DNA of 64,000 nt, taken from the NCBI RefSeq assembly GCF_050231725.1, contig NZ_CP077172.1, positions 744,001-808,000 on the forward strand. The letters run 5' to 3'. The DNA is from Fusobacterium nucleatum_L (GTDB lineage Bacteria > Fusobacteriota > Fusobacteriia > Fusobacteriales > Fusobacteriaceae). Below, piece after piece: positions 25,634-34,944 of the stretch; position 1 is the stretch's first letter; each line of letters starts with the position of its first letter. Below the pieces are notes generated by a model, which made no database searches, was not told where the DNA came from, and saw only the letters and a list, made by a program, of their open reading frames with translations. The position numbers were made by a program, and so were the translations under genes.

Positions 25634-27703
25634 TTAATTTCCTGCTTGTATATCAGAGAATTTTTGTTCTATATCATATTTTAAATAGATATTTTCTATT
25701 TCCCCTTTGTGTTCTTTTAAATATTTTATACATTCATCTCTAACAAGTTTTATAGTTTTAACATCATAAATAATATTGATGAATTTTAAATCACTAAATC
25801 CACTTTGTCTTAAACCGAAAATTTCTCCTGAATTTCTAAGTTTTAAATCTTCCTCTGCTATTCTAAAACCATCTTCTGTTTCTTCCATAACAGACAATCT
25901 CTGTTTTGAATTTTCTGTTGTTGAATTAGAAATTAAAAAACAATATGATTGTTTTGAACCTCTACCAACTCTACCTCTTAATTGATGTAAGGCTGACAGT
26001 CCAAATCTTTCAGCATTATAGATAGTCATTATTGTTGAGGCAGGAACATCTATACCAACTTCAATAACTGTTGTTGCTATTAGAATATCATATTCCTTGT
26101 TTTTAAATTTAAGCATAACCTCATCTTTTTCTTTGGCTTTCATCTTACCATGAATTATTCCAATTTTCTTGTTAGAAAATTTTCTCTCAATCTCCTCTGA
26201 AACTTTATCCACAGATTTTAATGCCATCTTATCACTTGTTTCAATTAAAGGTGCAACAAAATATGCTTGATTTCCAGCATTTACTTTCTTATATACGAAA
26301 TTATACATCTTTTCTAAATCTTCATCATTGGCTATCCACTTAGTTTTTATAGGAGTCCTTCCAGGTGGTAATTCATCTATTATTGACAAATCTAAATCCC
26401 CATAAATACTTAAAGCTAATGAACGAGGAATAGGAGTAGCACTCATAACCAAAAGATTTCCTAAAAAGCCCTTTTCCCTTAATTTATTTCTTTGATTAAC
26501 TCCAAACCTATGTTGCTCATCTATAACTATAAGTCCTAACTTTTTGAAAATTACATCATCCTCTATCAATGAGTGAGTCCCTATAACTATATCTACCTCT
26601 CCATTTGCAATACTTTCTAATATTTCAGTTTTTTTCTTTCCCTTAATACTAGAAGTTAATAACTCTACCCTTAAACCTATTTTTTCTAATTTTTCTTTTA
26701 TTCCAAGATAATGCTGATTAGCTAAAATTTCAGTTGGTGCCATCAATGCTCCTTGATAACCATTCTCTGCCATATATATAAGCATAACCATAGCAACAAC
26801 AGTTTTACCACTTCCAACATCACCTTGAATTAGTCTATTTACAATTTTCCCATTTGAAATTTCATCATAGATTTCTTTTATAACTTTCTTTTGAGCATTA
26901 GTTAAGTTAAAAGTTAACTGGGATAAAAAATCTCTTACTTTTTCTTTTTTCCCTTCAACTTCATAATTTTTACTATTTGAATTTTCAATTATAAATCTAT
27001 TTTTAAGTATTCCTAATTCTAAAATTAATAATTCTTCTATTGCGAATCTTCTCTTTGCTTCTTCTATTTCTTTCATAGATACAGGATAATGTATATTTTT
27101 AATAGCACTTTTTCTTTCCATTATCTTATATTCTTTTATTAATTCTTTAGGAATATTTTCTTCAAAATAATTTAAGAAATTCACTAAAAATTTTTCTACT
27201 AATTTTCTTAAACTATTCTGTGTAATATTTTTGTTAGAGCTATATATTGGTAAAATTTCAGTTTCAGATACCTTTTGTTGACCAGAAAATAACTTATATT
27301 CTGGATTGATAAGTTGAAAAACAGTTGATTTTTTAGTCTGTCCTATAAATAAATATTCTTCCCCTATTTTTAAAGATTTCTTTATATAAGGCATACCAAA
27401 CCATAATATCTCCATTATCCCTGTTCCATCACTTACCATAGCTTTAACAACTTTTTTTCCACTTCTCACTGTTAAATTTACAGCTGACATCACAGTTGCT
27501 TTTAGAACAATATATTCATTGAATTTTAATTCTCCAATTTTTTTAATATTTGTCCTATCATCATAAGCTCTTGGAAAATAATAAACTAAATCATACACTG
27601 TGTTAATACCTAAAGATTTAAGATTTGTTATCTGTTTAGCTGTTATATATTTAGTTGGAATATCTTCTAATTTAGAATATATATTTCTATAACTCTCTAT
27701 CAT
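25634..27703 (-). CDS. recG: ATP-dependent DNA helicase RecG
   Basis: RecG remodels stalled replication forks and branched recombination intermediates. The 689-residue protein has the N-terminal wedge/OB domain, Walker A GDVGSGKT (294-301), a DEQH box in VIDEQHRFGVNQR, and the second helicase domain with IIHGKMKAKEKDEVM, TTVIEVGIDVP and QLRGRVGRG. Full length and intact. Confidence 0.96.
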   Translation of the reverse strand: MIESYRNIYSKLEDIPTKYITAKQITNLKSLGINTVYDLVYYFPRAYDDRTNIKKIGELKFNEYIVLKATVMSAVNLTVRSGKKVVKAMVSDGTGIMEILWFGMPYIKKSLKIGEEYLFIGQTKKSTVFQLINPEYKLFSGQQKVSETEILPIYSSNKNITQNSLRKLVEKFLVNFLNYFEENIPKELIKEYKIMERKSAIKNIHYPVSMKEIEEAKRRFAIEELLILELGILKNRFIIENSNSKNYEVEGKKEKVRDFLSQLTFNLTNAQKKVIKEIYDEISNGKIVNRLIQGDVGSGKTVVAMVMLIYMAENGYQGALMAPTEILANQHYLGIKEKLEKIGLRVELLTSSIKGKKKTEILESIANGEVDIVIGTHSLIEDDVIFKKLGLIVIDEQHRFGVNQRNKLREKGFLGNLLVMSATPIPRSLALSIYGDLDLSIIDELPPGRTPIKTKWIANDEDLEKMYNFVYKKVNAGNQAYFVAPLIETSDKMALKSVDKVSEEIERKFSNKKIGIIHGKMKAKEKDEVMLKFKNKEYDILIATTVIEVGIDVPASTIMTIYNAERFGLSALHQLRGRVGRGSKQSYCFLISNSTTENSKQRLSVMEETEDGFRIAEEDLKLRNSGEIFGLRQSGFSDLKFINIIYDVKTIKLVRDECIKYLKEHKGEIENIYLKYDIEQKFSDIQAGN

Positions 27704-27723
27704 AATAGCTCCTAATATTTTAG

Positions 27724-27944
27724 AAAAAACTGTTGCAAATATCTAATAAGATAAAAATAGTTCATTACTAGCCAGATTTCTTAACGGATAAAAAATTAAG
27801 AATTCGCTGCAAATTTGCTAAACTCGTTTCACTCAAACATAGCAAGATTTGCTCGGCTCATTCTATTTAATTTTTATCCTAAAATCTGGAATGTAACTCT
27901 CTTATTTTTATCAACATTATTTGATATGTTAGCAACAGTTTTTT
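27724..27944. repeat. Long nested palindrome, copy C of the dispersed repeat family
   Basis: Ends AAAAAACTGTTGC (27724-27736) and GCAACAGTTTTTT pair perfectly. Middle arms with AGTTAC/GTAACT-like and AAATCTGG/CCAGATTT segments match those of copy A. Next come GGATAAAAA/TTTTTATCC arms. The central hairpin (GCAAATTTGCTA/TAGCAAGATTTGC) is unrelated to the copy A and B core. It fills the recG-yebC gap and its right arm overlaps the yebC stop codon. Part of the outer arm (TCAAATAATGTTGATAAAAA) resembles the ISL3-type ends found elsewhere in the window. Confidence 0.75.
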
Positions 27945-28692
27945 AATCTAATTGTTCTAATATTTCATCTGGGATATCAAAATTAGAGTAAACATTTTGT
28001 GAATCATCTAAATCTTCTAAAGCATCATAAAGTGCCATAACTTTTTTAGCAGTTTCTAAATCTGTTATTTCAACTGTATTTTCAGGTATCATACTGATTT
28101 CTGCTTCTTCATATTGATAACCTGCATTCTTTAAATTTTCAAGAACAGTTTGAAATTCTGTATATTCAGTAGTTACTTCAAAATATCCATCATCTTCTGT
28201 AACATCTTCTGCTCCTGCTTCTAATGCAGCCATCATAAATTCATCAGTATCTATTCCTTCTGATTTTACAGTTATTATTCCTTTTTTCTTGAACATCCAA
28301 GATACAGCTCCATCTGCTCCAAGATTTCCATCTTTACGGCTGAAAGTCATTCTCATTTCTGAGGCTGTTCTATTTTTATTATCAGTTACAGCTTCGACGA
28401 TAAAGGCTGTTCCAGCAGGTCCATAGCCTTCATATCTCATTTCTGTAAAATCTACACCCTCTAATTCTCCAGAACCTTTTTTAATTGCTCTTTCTAAAAT
28501 ATCCTTAGGCATGTTTCCAGCTTTTGCTTTTTCTATTGCAAGTCTAAGTCTTGGGTTGAAGTTTGGATCACTTCCACCTTCTTTAGCTGCTATTGTTAAT
28601 TCTCTTCCAAATTTTGTGAATAATTTAGCTCTTTTCTTATCTTGAGCTCCTTTTCTATGTTGTATATTATTCCATTTACTATGTCCAGACAC
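27943..28692 (-). CDS. yebC: YebC/PmpR family protein
   Basis: The 249-residue protein begins SGHSKWNNIQHRKGAQD, diagnostic of the family, and has the acidic middle and end (TEDDGYFEVTTEYTEF, ALEDLDDSQNVYSNFDIP). YebC members act as DNA-binding regulators or, as shown for some, help ribosomes through proline-rich stretches. Which applies here cannot be told. Single gene with AGGAGG ribosome site. Confidence 0.93.
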   Translation of the reverse strand: MSGHSKWNNIQHRKGAQDKKRAKLFTKFGRELTIAAKEGGSDPNFNPRLRLAIEKAKAGNMPKDILERAIKKGSGELEGVDFTEMRYEGYGPAGTAFIVEAVTDNKNRTASEMRMTFSRKDGNLGADGAVSWMFKKKGIITVKSEGIDTDEFMMAALEAGAEDVTEDDGYFEVTTEYTEFQTVLENLKNAGYQYEEAEISMIPENTVEITDLETAKKVMALYDALEDLDDSQNVYSNFDIPDEILEQLD

Positions 28693-28883
28693 AAAAAACC
28701 TCCTATAATTTTTAAACTTATAGTAAATTTTAACATATATATTAATTATATTCTAGCATTTTTTAAATGATTGATAAAAAGAGTAAATTGCTACTATAAA
28801 TGTCACATTATGAAAAATTTTTTGTAAACTCACTTAAAAACATTTCATTTGTACTTTTTCCATTAAATAATTTTCTTGGATAA

Positions 28884-29567
28884 TCATTTAGAAAGATAAT
28901 ATTTTTTTCGACAATATTCTCTAAGTTCTAATAAAAATTCTGTTAACCCCCATATTCCTAAAAAAGTTCTTTCCATACTTGTTACTATATTTTCAAACTT
29001 TGATAAATCAGCATGTGAATCTATAATAAAATATATGAATAATAATAAAAATCCAGTAAAAGCTACTAAAAATTTATTAAGAAGTTTTGAAACTTCTTCT
29101 TCTACTATAAGTGAGAGAAATATCCAAGATAATGTCCATAATAAAATAAAAATAATATTAACTTTTATAGATGATAGATCTCTAATGCCAAAAATTGATA
29201 AAATTAGAGTAGGAAAAACAAGACTAAGTATATATACTGGAAAGATTGATTTTCTTATTGAGTCTACTGAATCTATAAAAACTATTGTAAAATATATATA
29301 GGATAAAAATAATAAAAAAGAAGAATATATATTTTTATCTCTCAGTACATAAATTTCTATTAGTAAATATAAAACTCCTACTAATAAAATGATTTTTTCT
29401 AACCTCTTTAAGTTATATTTTTCTTTTATTTTTAATAATTTTTTTGATAAATAATCTGTAAACTTAAAAAAGTTTATGATAATTTTAATAATTAATTCAA
29501 ATAATTTTTTTGTATTGAAACCATCTATATTTTTTATTAAAGAATCTATCCATTTTTCAACTTTCAT
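28884..29567 (-). CDS. Multi-span membrane protein of unknown function
   Basis: Not recognised. The product of about 227 residues has an N-terminal amphipathic, lysine-rich part and then about five hydrophobic spans (from LEKIILLVGVLYLL onward), ending in a charged tail REYCRKKYY. I start at the ATG with AAGGAGAA about 6 nt upstream; an in-frame upstream extension of 29 residues has no ribosome site. It lies at the edge of the defence island, after the ietS-like gene, but there is no evidence that it belongs to it. Confidence 0.6.
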   Translation of the reverse strand: MKVEKWIDSLIKNIDGFNTKKLFELIIKIIINFFKFTDYLSKKLLKIKEKYNLKRLEKIILLVGVLYLLIEIYVLRDKNIYSSFLLFLSYIYFTIVFIDSVDSIRKSIFPVYILSLVFPTLILSIFGIRDLSSIKVNIIFILLWTLSWIFLSLIVEEEVSKLLNKFLVAFTGFLLLFIYFIIDSHADLSKFENIVTSMERTFLGIWGLTEFLLELREYCRKKYYLSK

Positions 29568-29659
29568 ATATTTTCTCCTTAAATTATTCATATTTTTCTG
29601 TATAATAATAAAATTATTAACAGCATTAACTTTATTTTCTGCTTTTAATTGCATTAAAT

Positions 29660-29740
29660 TTACTCTTTTATAAAGGTATTTTTATATCTTATTAGATAAG
29701 TAATCCCAAAAATGACTCCTGTTGATATTTCTTTTTTCAT
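29660..29740 (-). CDS. Possible 26-residue ORF
   Basis: ATG with GGGAG 7 nt upstream opens a 26-codon frame (MKKEISTGVIFGITYLIRYK and six more) ending in TAA. It lies between the ietS-like gene and the membrane protein gene. The peptide has a short hydrophobic middle. It may be a real small protein or the head of a lost gene; nothing else supports it. Confidence 0.25.
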   Translation of the reverse strand: MKKEISTGVIFGITYLIRYKNTFIKE

Positions 29741-29811
29741 GATTTACTCCCAAATTTAGAAACTACTCACCTTCTTCATTTCTCTTTTCTATATGAAGTG
29801 AATCCTTAATT

Positions 29812-32046
29812 TCATTCAAACTGGATATCCTCATTAACTTTTTGATGAATATCTACTCTATTAGCAATATCAATAATATTTACTAACCATCCATTTAAAG
29901 TACAATTTTTAATAAACTCATCAATTCTATTAACTCCATTCATTTCTTTCAATGTTACAACTGCCCCAAATCTAACACCCACTCCATCTTTAGGATCCAA
30001 CCGATTATTAGTTTTTACTTCCATTCCCCAATTCTTATTTCTATAAGAATCTTTTGGTATCATTTTTTTTGTAGCACTCTCCGAAATATACTTTACATTA
30101 TCCCACTTTCTAAATTGCTTTCTAGCTTCACCCTCTAAAAGATAGTTTTTTTCTCCATCTAGTGCTTCATCTGTATTTTGTTTATCTCCCTTTATGTCTT
30201 TAATTTTATTATCATTTCCTATTCGTCCAAAATGCAAATTCAATTCCGTATTTGTATAATCCACTCCTTGTGATCTCTCACATAATGGAAAGTAACACAT
30301 AATAGCTCTTGCAATATACGGGTATTTATTATTCTTTAGTGGAATTGGAAAATGATAATTATAAGTGTTCCATTTCTCACTTATATCTGATACTACGAAT
30401 TTAATTTCATCATCTTTGGTTTGGATAATATCATTAATATGAATTGGAACAATCCCATGACCATATAGTGCAACTTTTTCAGGGCTTATTTTTTCATCCC
30501 AACCTCTAGCAGCATCAATCAGTATTGCTTTAGCAACTTCTCTATTGAGTCCTAAAATTTCAATTAAATATGCTAACTTACGCGTAATCCAGGGTGCTGC
30601 ATAAGAAGTTCCTGCTACATTTGCAGCTCCTAAAGGTTCACAAACTCTAATATATTTTTCTTCACTTCCTCCATAATAACTTATATCAGGTTTTGCAAAA
30701 AATGATAACACTAGCCCCTTACGAGCATATTTTGTAGATAAGCCACTTTTTGTAACTGCATTTACAACCACACTATTAACAGAGTCTGCAGGTGAACCTA
30801 TTTTTACTATATCTTCACTTGGTTTATTAGTCCCTGCTACAACAAATACTACATTATTTTCAAACTGTATTCTGTCTAAGGTTGAAGCTTCAACAGAAAT
30901 GAAATTGTCATTAATTTCTTGGTTACTACCAAGAGAAATATTCCATACTTTTATATCTGGATTAGCAACTACAATACTCTTTATTTGTTTGATAATTGAA
31001 AATGAAGAAAACTCAGCTCCTACAGCTACTCCAAAATGCCTAACTCTAAATCTCCCACATCCATCTTCTAACCACGAATTTAATCTTGGACCATCAACAA
31101 TAATTGAGGATACTGCTGTTCCATGACGATAGTCATTTGAACTTCTAGGTATATCTTTTGACACCATCTCGTGATAGTCAACCCACTCACTAAAATATAC
31201 ATTTTTATCAAATAAAGTATCTATAACTCCAACTGTTGGTTCAATTGTTGGACTTTGTATAGCTATTGTATTATTTTGATACTCATTAATAAAATCATCT
31301 GGAGATAATCTTGACAAATCAACTGTTGCCATTGAAACAAGGTAAGGTGCTTTTTCAAAAAGTAATTCTACTTGTTTTTCATCTAAATAAACAGTTTGAT
31401 TATCCAGAATCCTAGTACTTAAAATCCCTATTCCTAATTCCTCAAATAGTTGCTTGGTATCTTTTTTTACATCATAAATAGTTATAATACTTTGTTTAAA
31501 TTCCATTGTTGGTAGCTCTACCTCAAATGAATCAATATATGAAACATCAGCAACCACTTGTTTAAATGTTGACATGCTTATAGAAGAATCATTAAATACA
31601 ATAGAATTAACAACATTTTTATTATTCATTTTATTTTTATTTATTTTTCCTGAAAATTTTTGTGATAATATTTCAGCAATATCAGAAAGTAATTTTATAC
31701 TTGTACTTAAATCTCTTGCATCAAGAAAATATGTTATTATATGCTTACTTTTACTCTCATTAAATTTTGCCCCTACAATTGCCTCATTAGAATTTATCCC
31801 TTTAAAAATTCCTGCAATACGGTTACTTTTTGCAACAATCTTATTATAATAAACACTTACTAAAACTCCATCAAATGGTTTCGATTCTTTATTCCAAAAT
31901 GTTTCAATTTGAACTAGCTGAGATTTTAATCTTAATAAGTGCTCTGTAGTTACTTCTTTTTTGCTATTCATAGCAGCAGCACCACCTCTATTATTTTTAG
32001 AAGCTTGAACAAACCTTTTTCCTTTCAACTCTAATACATTATTCAT
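29812..32046 (-). CDS. ietS: Subtilisin-like (S8) protease of an ietAS-type defence pair
   Basis: A 744-residue intracellular S8 peptidase without a signal peptide. The catalytic triad is visible: aspartate in VGVIDTLFD, histidine in YRHGTAVSSII and serine in AGTSYAAPW, with the oxyanion asparagine in VVAGTNK. About 260 residues precede the protease domain and about 200 follow it. It overlaps the upstream AAA ATPase gene by 8 nt. An AAA ATPase with a subtilase is the ietAS arrangement reported as anti-phage; function here is inferred from that. The target protein is unknown. Confidence 0.8.
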   Translation of the reverse strand: MNNVLELKGKRFVQASKNNRGGAAAMNSKKEVTTEHLLRLKSQLVQIETFWNKESKPFDGVLVSVYYNKIVAKSNRIAGIFKGINSNEAIVGAKFNESKSKHIITYFLDARDLSTSIKLLSDIAEILSQKFSGKINKNKMNNKNVVNSIVFNDSSISMSTFKQVVADVSYIDSFEVELPTMEFKQSIITIYDVKKDTKQLFEELGIGILSTRILDNQTVYLDEKQVELLFEKAPYLVSMATVDLSRLSPDDFINEYQNNTIAIQSPTIEPTVGVIDTLFDKNVYFSEWVDYHEMVSKDIPRSSNDYRHGTAVSSIIVDGPRLNSWLEDGCGRFRVRHFGVAVGAEFSSFSIIKQIKSIVVANPDIKVWNISLGSNQEINDNFISVEASTLDRIQFENNVVFVVAGTNKPSEDIVKIGSPADSVNSVVVNAVTKSGLSTKYARKGLVLSFFAKPDISYYGGSEEKYIRVCEPLGAANVAGTSYAAPWITRKLAYLIEILGLNREVAKAILIDAARGWDEKISPEKVALYGHGIVPIHINDIIQTKDDEIKFVVSDISEKWNTYNYHFPIPLKNNKYPYIARAIMCYFPLCERSQGVDYTNTELNLHFGRIGNDNKIKDIKGDKQNTDEALDGEKNYLLEGEARKQFRKWDNVKYISESATKKMIPKDSYRNKNWGMEVKTNNRLDPKDGVGVRFGAVVTLKEMNGVNRIDEFIKNCTLNGWLVNIIDIANRVDIHQKVNEDIQFE

Positions 32047-33106
32047 TCTCCACTTCCTCCTTATTTAATTTTCTTGCCACGGTGCTTTTTGACTCTCCTT
32101 TCAACTTTTCAATTTCTCTTATTGTAAATCCTTCTTCGTAAAGTTGACTTATATTTTTTTGCTCTAAATTGCCAATTAAACTATTGTATAATCTCTTTAA
32201 ATAATCATACTCTGAACCAATATCACTAAATGCAAGTGATGTTTTTATAATATTTTTCATTTCACCTGGATAAGGTAACTTTTTTACATTCCTTAATATT
32301 TTTCTAAACAATCTAGTATCTTTTGATATTCCCTTAAAATTTTTAATAAACAATGAAAAATAATACTCAGCAACTTCTATTAAATCCTCCTGACTATATC
32401 TATTAAAGTTAATAACCGCATCAAATCTCCTTATTAATGCTTTATCAAAGTTTGAATATAAATTGGTAGTTGCAATAAGTACTATTTCTTTATTAAGATC
32501 TGTTAATCTATCCAATTCTCTTAAAATGGTTGATGTAACTCTGCCCATTTCTCGTACATCATTGGAATTAATCCTATCCAAGGCTATTACATCAATTTCA
32601 TCAAATAAAATTACTATCTTATTTGCATTTGGAAGCATATTTATTTCTCTAAATACATTTGTGATATTTTTATTTGTCTGACCAAGTTTACTATCTATTA
32701 AATTTTCAAAATTCACTATGAAAAGTAATCTATCTAGTAATCTTGCAACATTTTTTACAGCCTCAGTTTTTCCACTTCCAGGTAAACCTTCAAACAAAAA
32801 TTTATTTATCCCTACATTATGATTTACAGCATTTATAATTCCTTTTATATCTTCTGATATCTCAAATGGCAAGTTTAGAGCTCCTAAATTTCTTGTTTCT
32901 ACTTGTTTTAAAAATTCACTTTCAAAATCCTTCCCCTGTGGTGCATATAAATTTGATTCTGACATTAGTCCCATAATATATTCAGACAATTGATAATCAC
33001 CAGTACTATCAAAATCTCTTGCTATTGCTATTGCTTCATTTCTAAAAGAATTTTCATTTCTTTCAACATGATATTTTATTAGATTCAGGACATTTTGTTT
33101 TTTCAT
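32039..33106 (-). CDS. ietA: AAA+ ATPase of an ietAS-type defence pair
   Basis: A roughly 355-residue AAA+ protein: Walker A in FEGLPGSGKTEAV, Walker B in VILFDEIDVIA, sensor 1 in VLIATTNLYS and an arginine-finger region in ALIRRFDAVI. An N-terminal helical part and a C-terminal helix-turn-helix-like tail (EGFTIREIEKLKGESKSTVARKL) flank the ATPase; the tail might bind DNA. The likely start is the ATG 9 nt after GGAGG, two codons inside a GTG alternative. Coupled to the protease gene by an 8-nt overlap. Confidence 0.8.
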   Translation of the reverse strand: MKKQNVLNLIKYHVERNENSFRNEAIAIARDFDSTGDYQLSEYIMGLMSESNLYAPQGKDFESEFLKQVETRNLGALNLPFEISEDIKGIINAVNHNVGINKFLFEGLPGSGKTEAVKNVARLLDRLLFIVNFENLIDSKLGQTNKNITNVFREINMLPNANKIVILFDEIDVIALDRINSNDVREMGRVTSTILRELDRLTDLNKEIVLIATTNLYSNFDKALIRRFDAVINFNRYSQEDLIEVAEYYFSLFIKNFKGISKDTRLFRKILRNVKKLPYPGEMKNIIKTSLAFSDIGSEYDYLKRLYNSLIGNLEQKNISQLYEEGFTIREIEKLKGESKSTVARKLNKEEVENE

Positions 33107-33399
33107 TTCCACATACCTCCTATTTGAAATTTATTATATCATAATTGGGGACATAATTCTATATTTTTGGGACAAGTATTTTCATTTAGAATTTATAAAA
33201 TTTTTTAACTTTCTATCTTTTCCAATATCTTTACGATAATTAACTTTTATTACCATAAGTATTCCTCTTTTATTATGTTAATTTGATGTAGATATATTAT
33301 TTAATTTATTCTTACAATAGTCTACATTCATATTTAAAATATCCACTATTGATAAAATTAGTAATACAAAAAAGGTTATATAAAAAAGTTAAGACAATA
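33107..33399. other. AT-rich non-coding stretch
   Basis: Upstream region of the ietA-like gene. It carries the AGGAGG ribosome site next to the gene and presumably the promoter, but no box stands out in such AT-rich DNA. I see no gene, tRNA or repeat in the rest. Confidence 0.4.
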
Positions 33400-33632
33400 G
33401 AATAAAATTAAAGCAGTAAAGAGAAGAGCACTCAAATATTCAAATTTTAGTAATTTTTAAAAATGTGCATTAATAGAATCAGGTATCATTTCAATTAGTG
33501 CTTATTTTTTTAATTCAATAAAGTGATTTAATTATGCAAAAAAAGAGAATTCTTTAAGATTTTATTCTCAAAAAATTCTCTTAATTATGTTAATTGTAAG
33601 TCTAAACTTTTTTATCAACACTATTTGACAAA
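33400..33632 (+). mobile_element. ISL3-family transposase remnant with one element end
   Basis: From 33400 a broken frame reads NKIKAVKRRALKYSNFSNF, matching the C-terminus of ISL3-type transposases (NKIKxIKRxAxGYxNF), and then runs into stops. Bases 33593-33632 match the other remnant at 46520-46557, in inverted orientation, with one single-base indel. This is probably the element's terminal repeat (TCAACACTATTTGAC). The intervening DNA holds a 9-bp hairpin at 33543-33582. Confidence 0.75.
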
Positions 33633-33654
33633 AACAAAAGTGCCATTTAATGAA

Positions 33655-33705
33655 TTGAACTACTCTCAAAACCTTGGATACAAAATTATGAGTACACTTT
33701 ATTTT
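33655..33705. mobile_element. Possible IS3/IS150-type end fragment
   Basis: TTGAACTACTCTCAAAACC followed by TTGGATACAAAA resembles the segment TGAACTGCACCCAAAATC..TTGGACACAAGA seen on the minus strand at 45002-45046. Such strings are usual at ends of IS150-like elements. No transposase is attached. Confidence 0.35.
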
Positions 33706-33722
33706 TTATAATTCTACTTTTT

Positions 33723-34220
33723 TTACCAAGTTGAGGGTTTATTTTCAATACCATATTCAATTAAATATTCAATATTATCTTTTATATCATTGTAGACATC
33801 TTTACTTAAAGAATAAGTTGAATCAAAGCATTTAAGATATTTAGAAAGTTTTTCTCCTTCTAATGTTAAATAATCAAATGGATTGTCTCCTTTTTCATCT
33901 TGTTTTCCTAAAGAATTTTCTAGCTTATGAATATAAATACCCACAATTCCTTTATTTAACTTATAAGCTTTCTTTATCTCATAATTTATCCATTTCCTAT
34001 TTGCAGTTTCTTTTCCTATTAAAACGACCAAACAAGAACGCTTATTTAACTGTTCATCAATCCATTCTTTAATTTTACTTTCTGTTTTTTCTTTTACTTC
34101 TTCCCAATCATTATCTGAAAATGTAGAACTACTATCTACTTTTCCCATATTACGAACCTGTCCTGCTCTCCAATTATCATTATTATAATGGAAACTAAAA
34201 AATACTTGTCTTTTTCCCAT
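33723..34220 (-). CDS. thsB: Thoeris TIR-like protein ThsB (first small copy)
   Basis: ThsB senses phage and makes a cyclic ADP-ribose isomer that activates ThsA. The 165 residues start with RQVFFSFHYNNDNWRAGQVRN, the hallmark of the short TIR-like (DUF1863) ThsB proteins, and have the probable catalytic glutamate in WINYE (residue 81) near the end of the TIR fold. It is the last gene of the Thoeris run, 98 nt after the second small TIR gene. Confidence 0.82.
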   Translation of the reverse strand: MGKRQVFFSFHYNNDNWRAGQVRNMGKVDSSSTFSDNDWEEVKEKTESKIKEWIDEQLNKRSCLVVLIGKETANRKWINYEIKKAYKLNKGIVGIYIHKLENSLGKQDEKGDNPFDYLTLEGEKLSKYLKCFDSTYSLSKDVYNDIKDNIEYLIEYGIENKPSTW

Positions 34221-34318
34221 TTAAAATTCCTCCTATCTTTATAAATAAAATTTATTAATTAATATTTATTATATTTTTTATAAAAATTATTGATTTATTT
34301 CCTTTATTAGCTATACAA

Positions 34319-34930
34319 TTATTTTTTTCTAAGTAAATTATAACCTCTTCCATCATTTTGACTTTTTTTATAGGCATTTTCTATATATTTATTTGGATTT
34401 TCTAAAAAACATTCTTCTTCAACAAATGCAATATAAGAACCATCAAAATAATCGTATGTTTTACAATTATTACAATGCCATATTTCAGGGCTTGAATTAA
34501 AATGATTTTTAGAAATTATATCATAAACCTTCTCCATATGATATGTAAGTATTGCATTTCCATGACAATTTGTTCCATTTGTTTCAAACCAATCATAAGA
34601 ACCATTTACTTTTTGAATAACCCCAACAATTCCATTAATAGATGACTTTCTTCCATCTCTTTCAATATTTTTTAAAGAATACTCTATTTCCCAATCTATC
34701 CATTTACTTTTTTTCATATTAGGAGATATAATAACTACTGTAACTGTTGTGTCAAAAAGCATATCTTTTAAATGATTTTTTATAGTCTCTGTCTTCATAT
34801 CTGTTAAGTCAGGAGAATCACTAGTTTCTCCTTTATAATATTTTGCATCTTTTCCTAAGGATTCAACTATCTTATCTCTTAATTCTTGTGATTCACTATA
34901 TTTATATGAAATAAATGTTTTATGTGCCAT
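34319..34930 (-). CDS. thsB: Thoeris TIR-like protein ThsB (second small copy)
   Basis: A 203-residue TIR-like protein: KTFISYKYSESQELRDKI at the N-terminus, a strand TVTVVIISPN and the probable catalytic glutamate in WIDWE (residue 81, the same position as in the neighbouring copy). It carries a C-terminal extension with a CNNC pair (153, 156) that the shorter copy lacks, perhaps a metal-binding recognition part. It starts 14 nt after thsA. Multiple ThsB per ThsA are known in Thoeris and are thought to widen phage recognition. Confidence 0.8.
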   Translation of the reverse strand: MAHKTFISYKYSESQELRDKIVESLGKDAKYYKGETSDSPDLTDMKTETIKNHLKDMLFDTTVTVVIISPNMKKSKWIDWEIEYSLKNIERDGRKSSINGIVGVIQKVNGSYDWFETNGTNCHGNAILTYHMEKVYDIISKNHFNSSPEIWHCNNCKTYDYFDGSYIAFVEEECFLENPNKYIENAYKKSQNDGRGYNLLRKK

Positions 34931-34944
34931 ATTTATTATTCTCC

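Noticed and set aside
29568..29654. 29-residue N-terminal extension of the membrane protein at 28.9-29.6 kb
   Set aside because: The internal ATG has a strong AAGGAG site, the upstream ATG has none, and the extension is asparagine-rich with no sign of a domain.
33107..33399. CRISPR array or tRNA genes in non-coding stretches
   Set aside because: No regularly spaced direct repeats and no cloverleaf-like sequence were seen here or in the other gaps at 44.9-45.5 and 46.5-47 kb.
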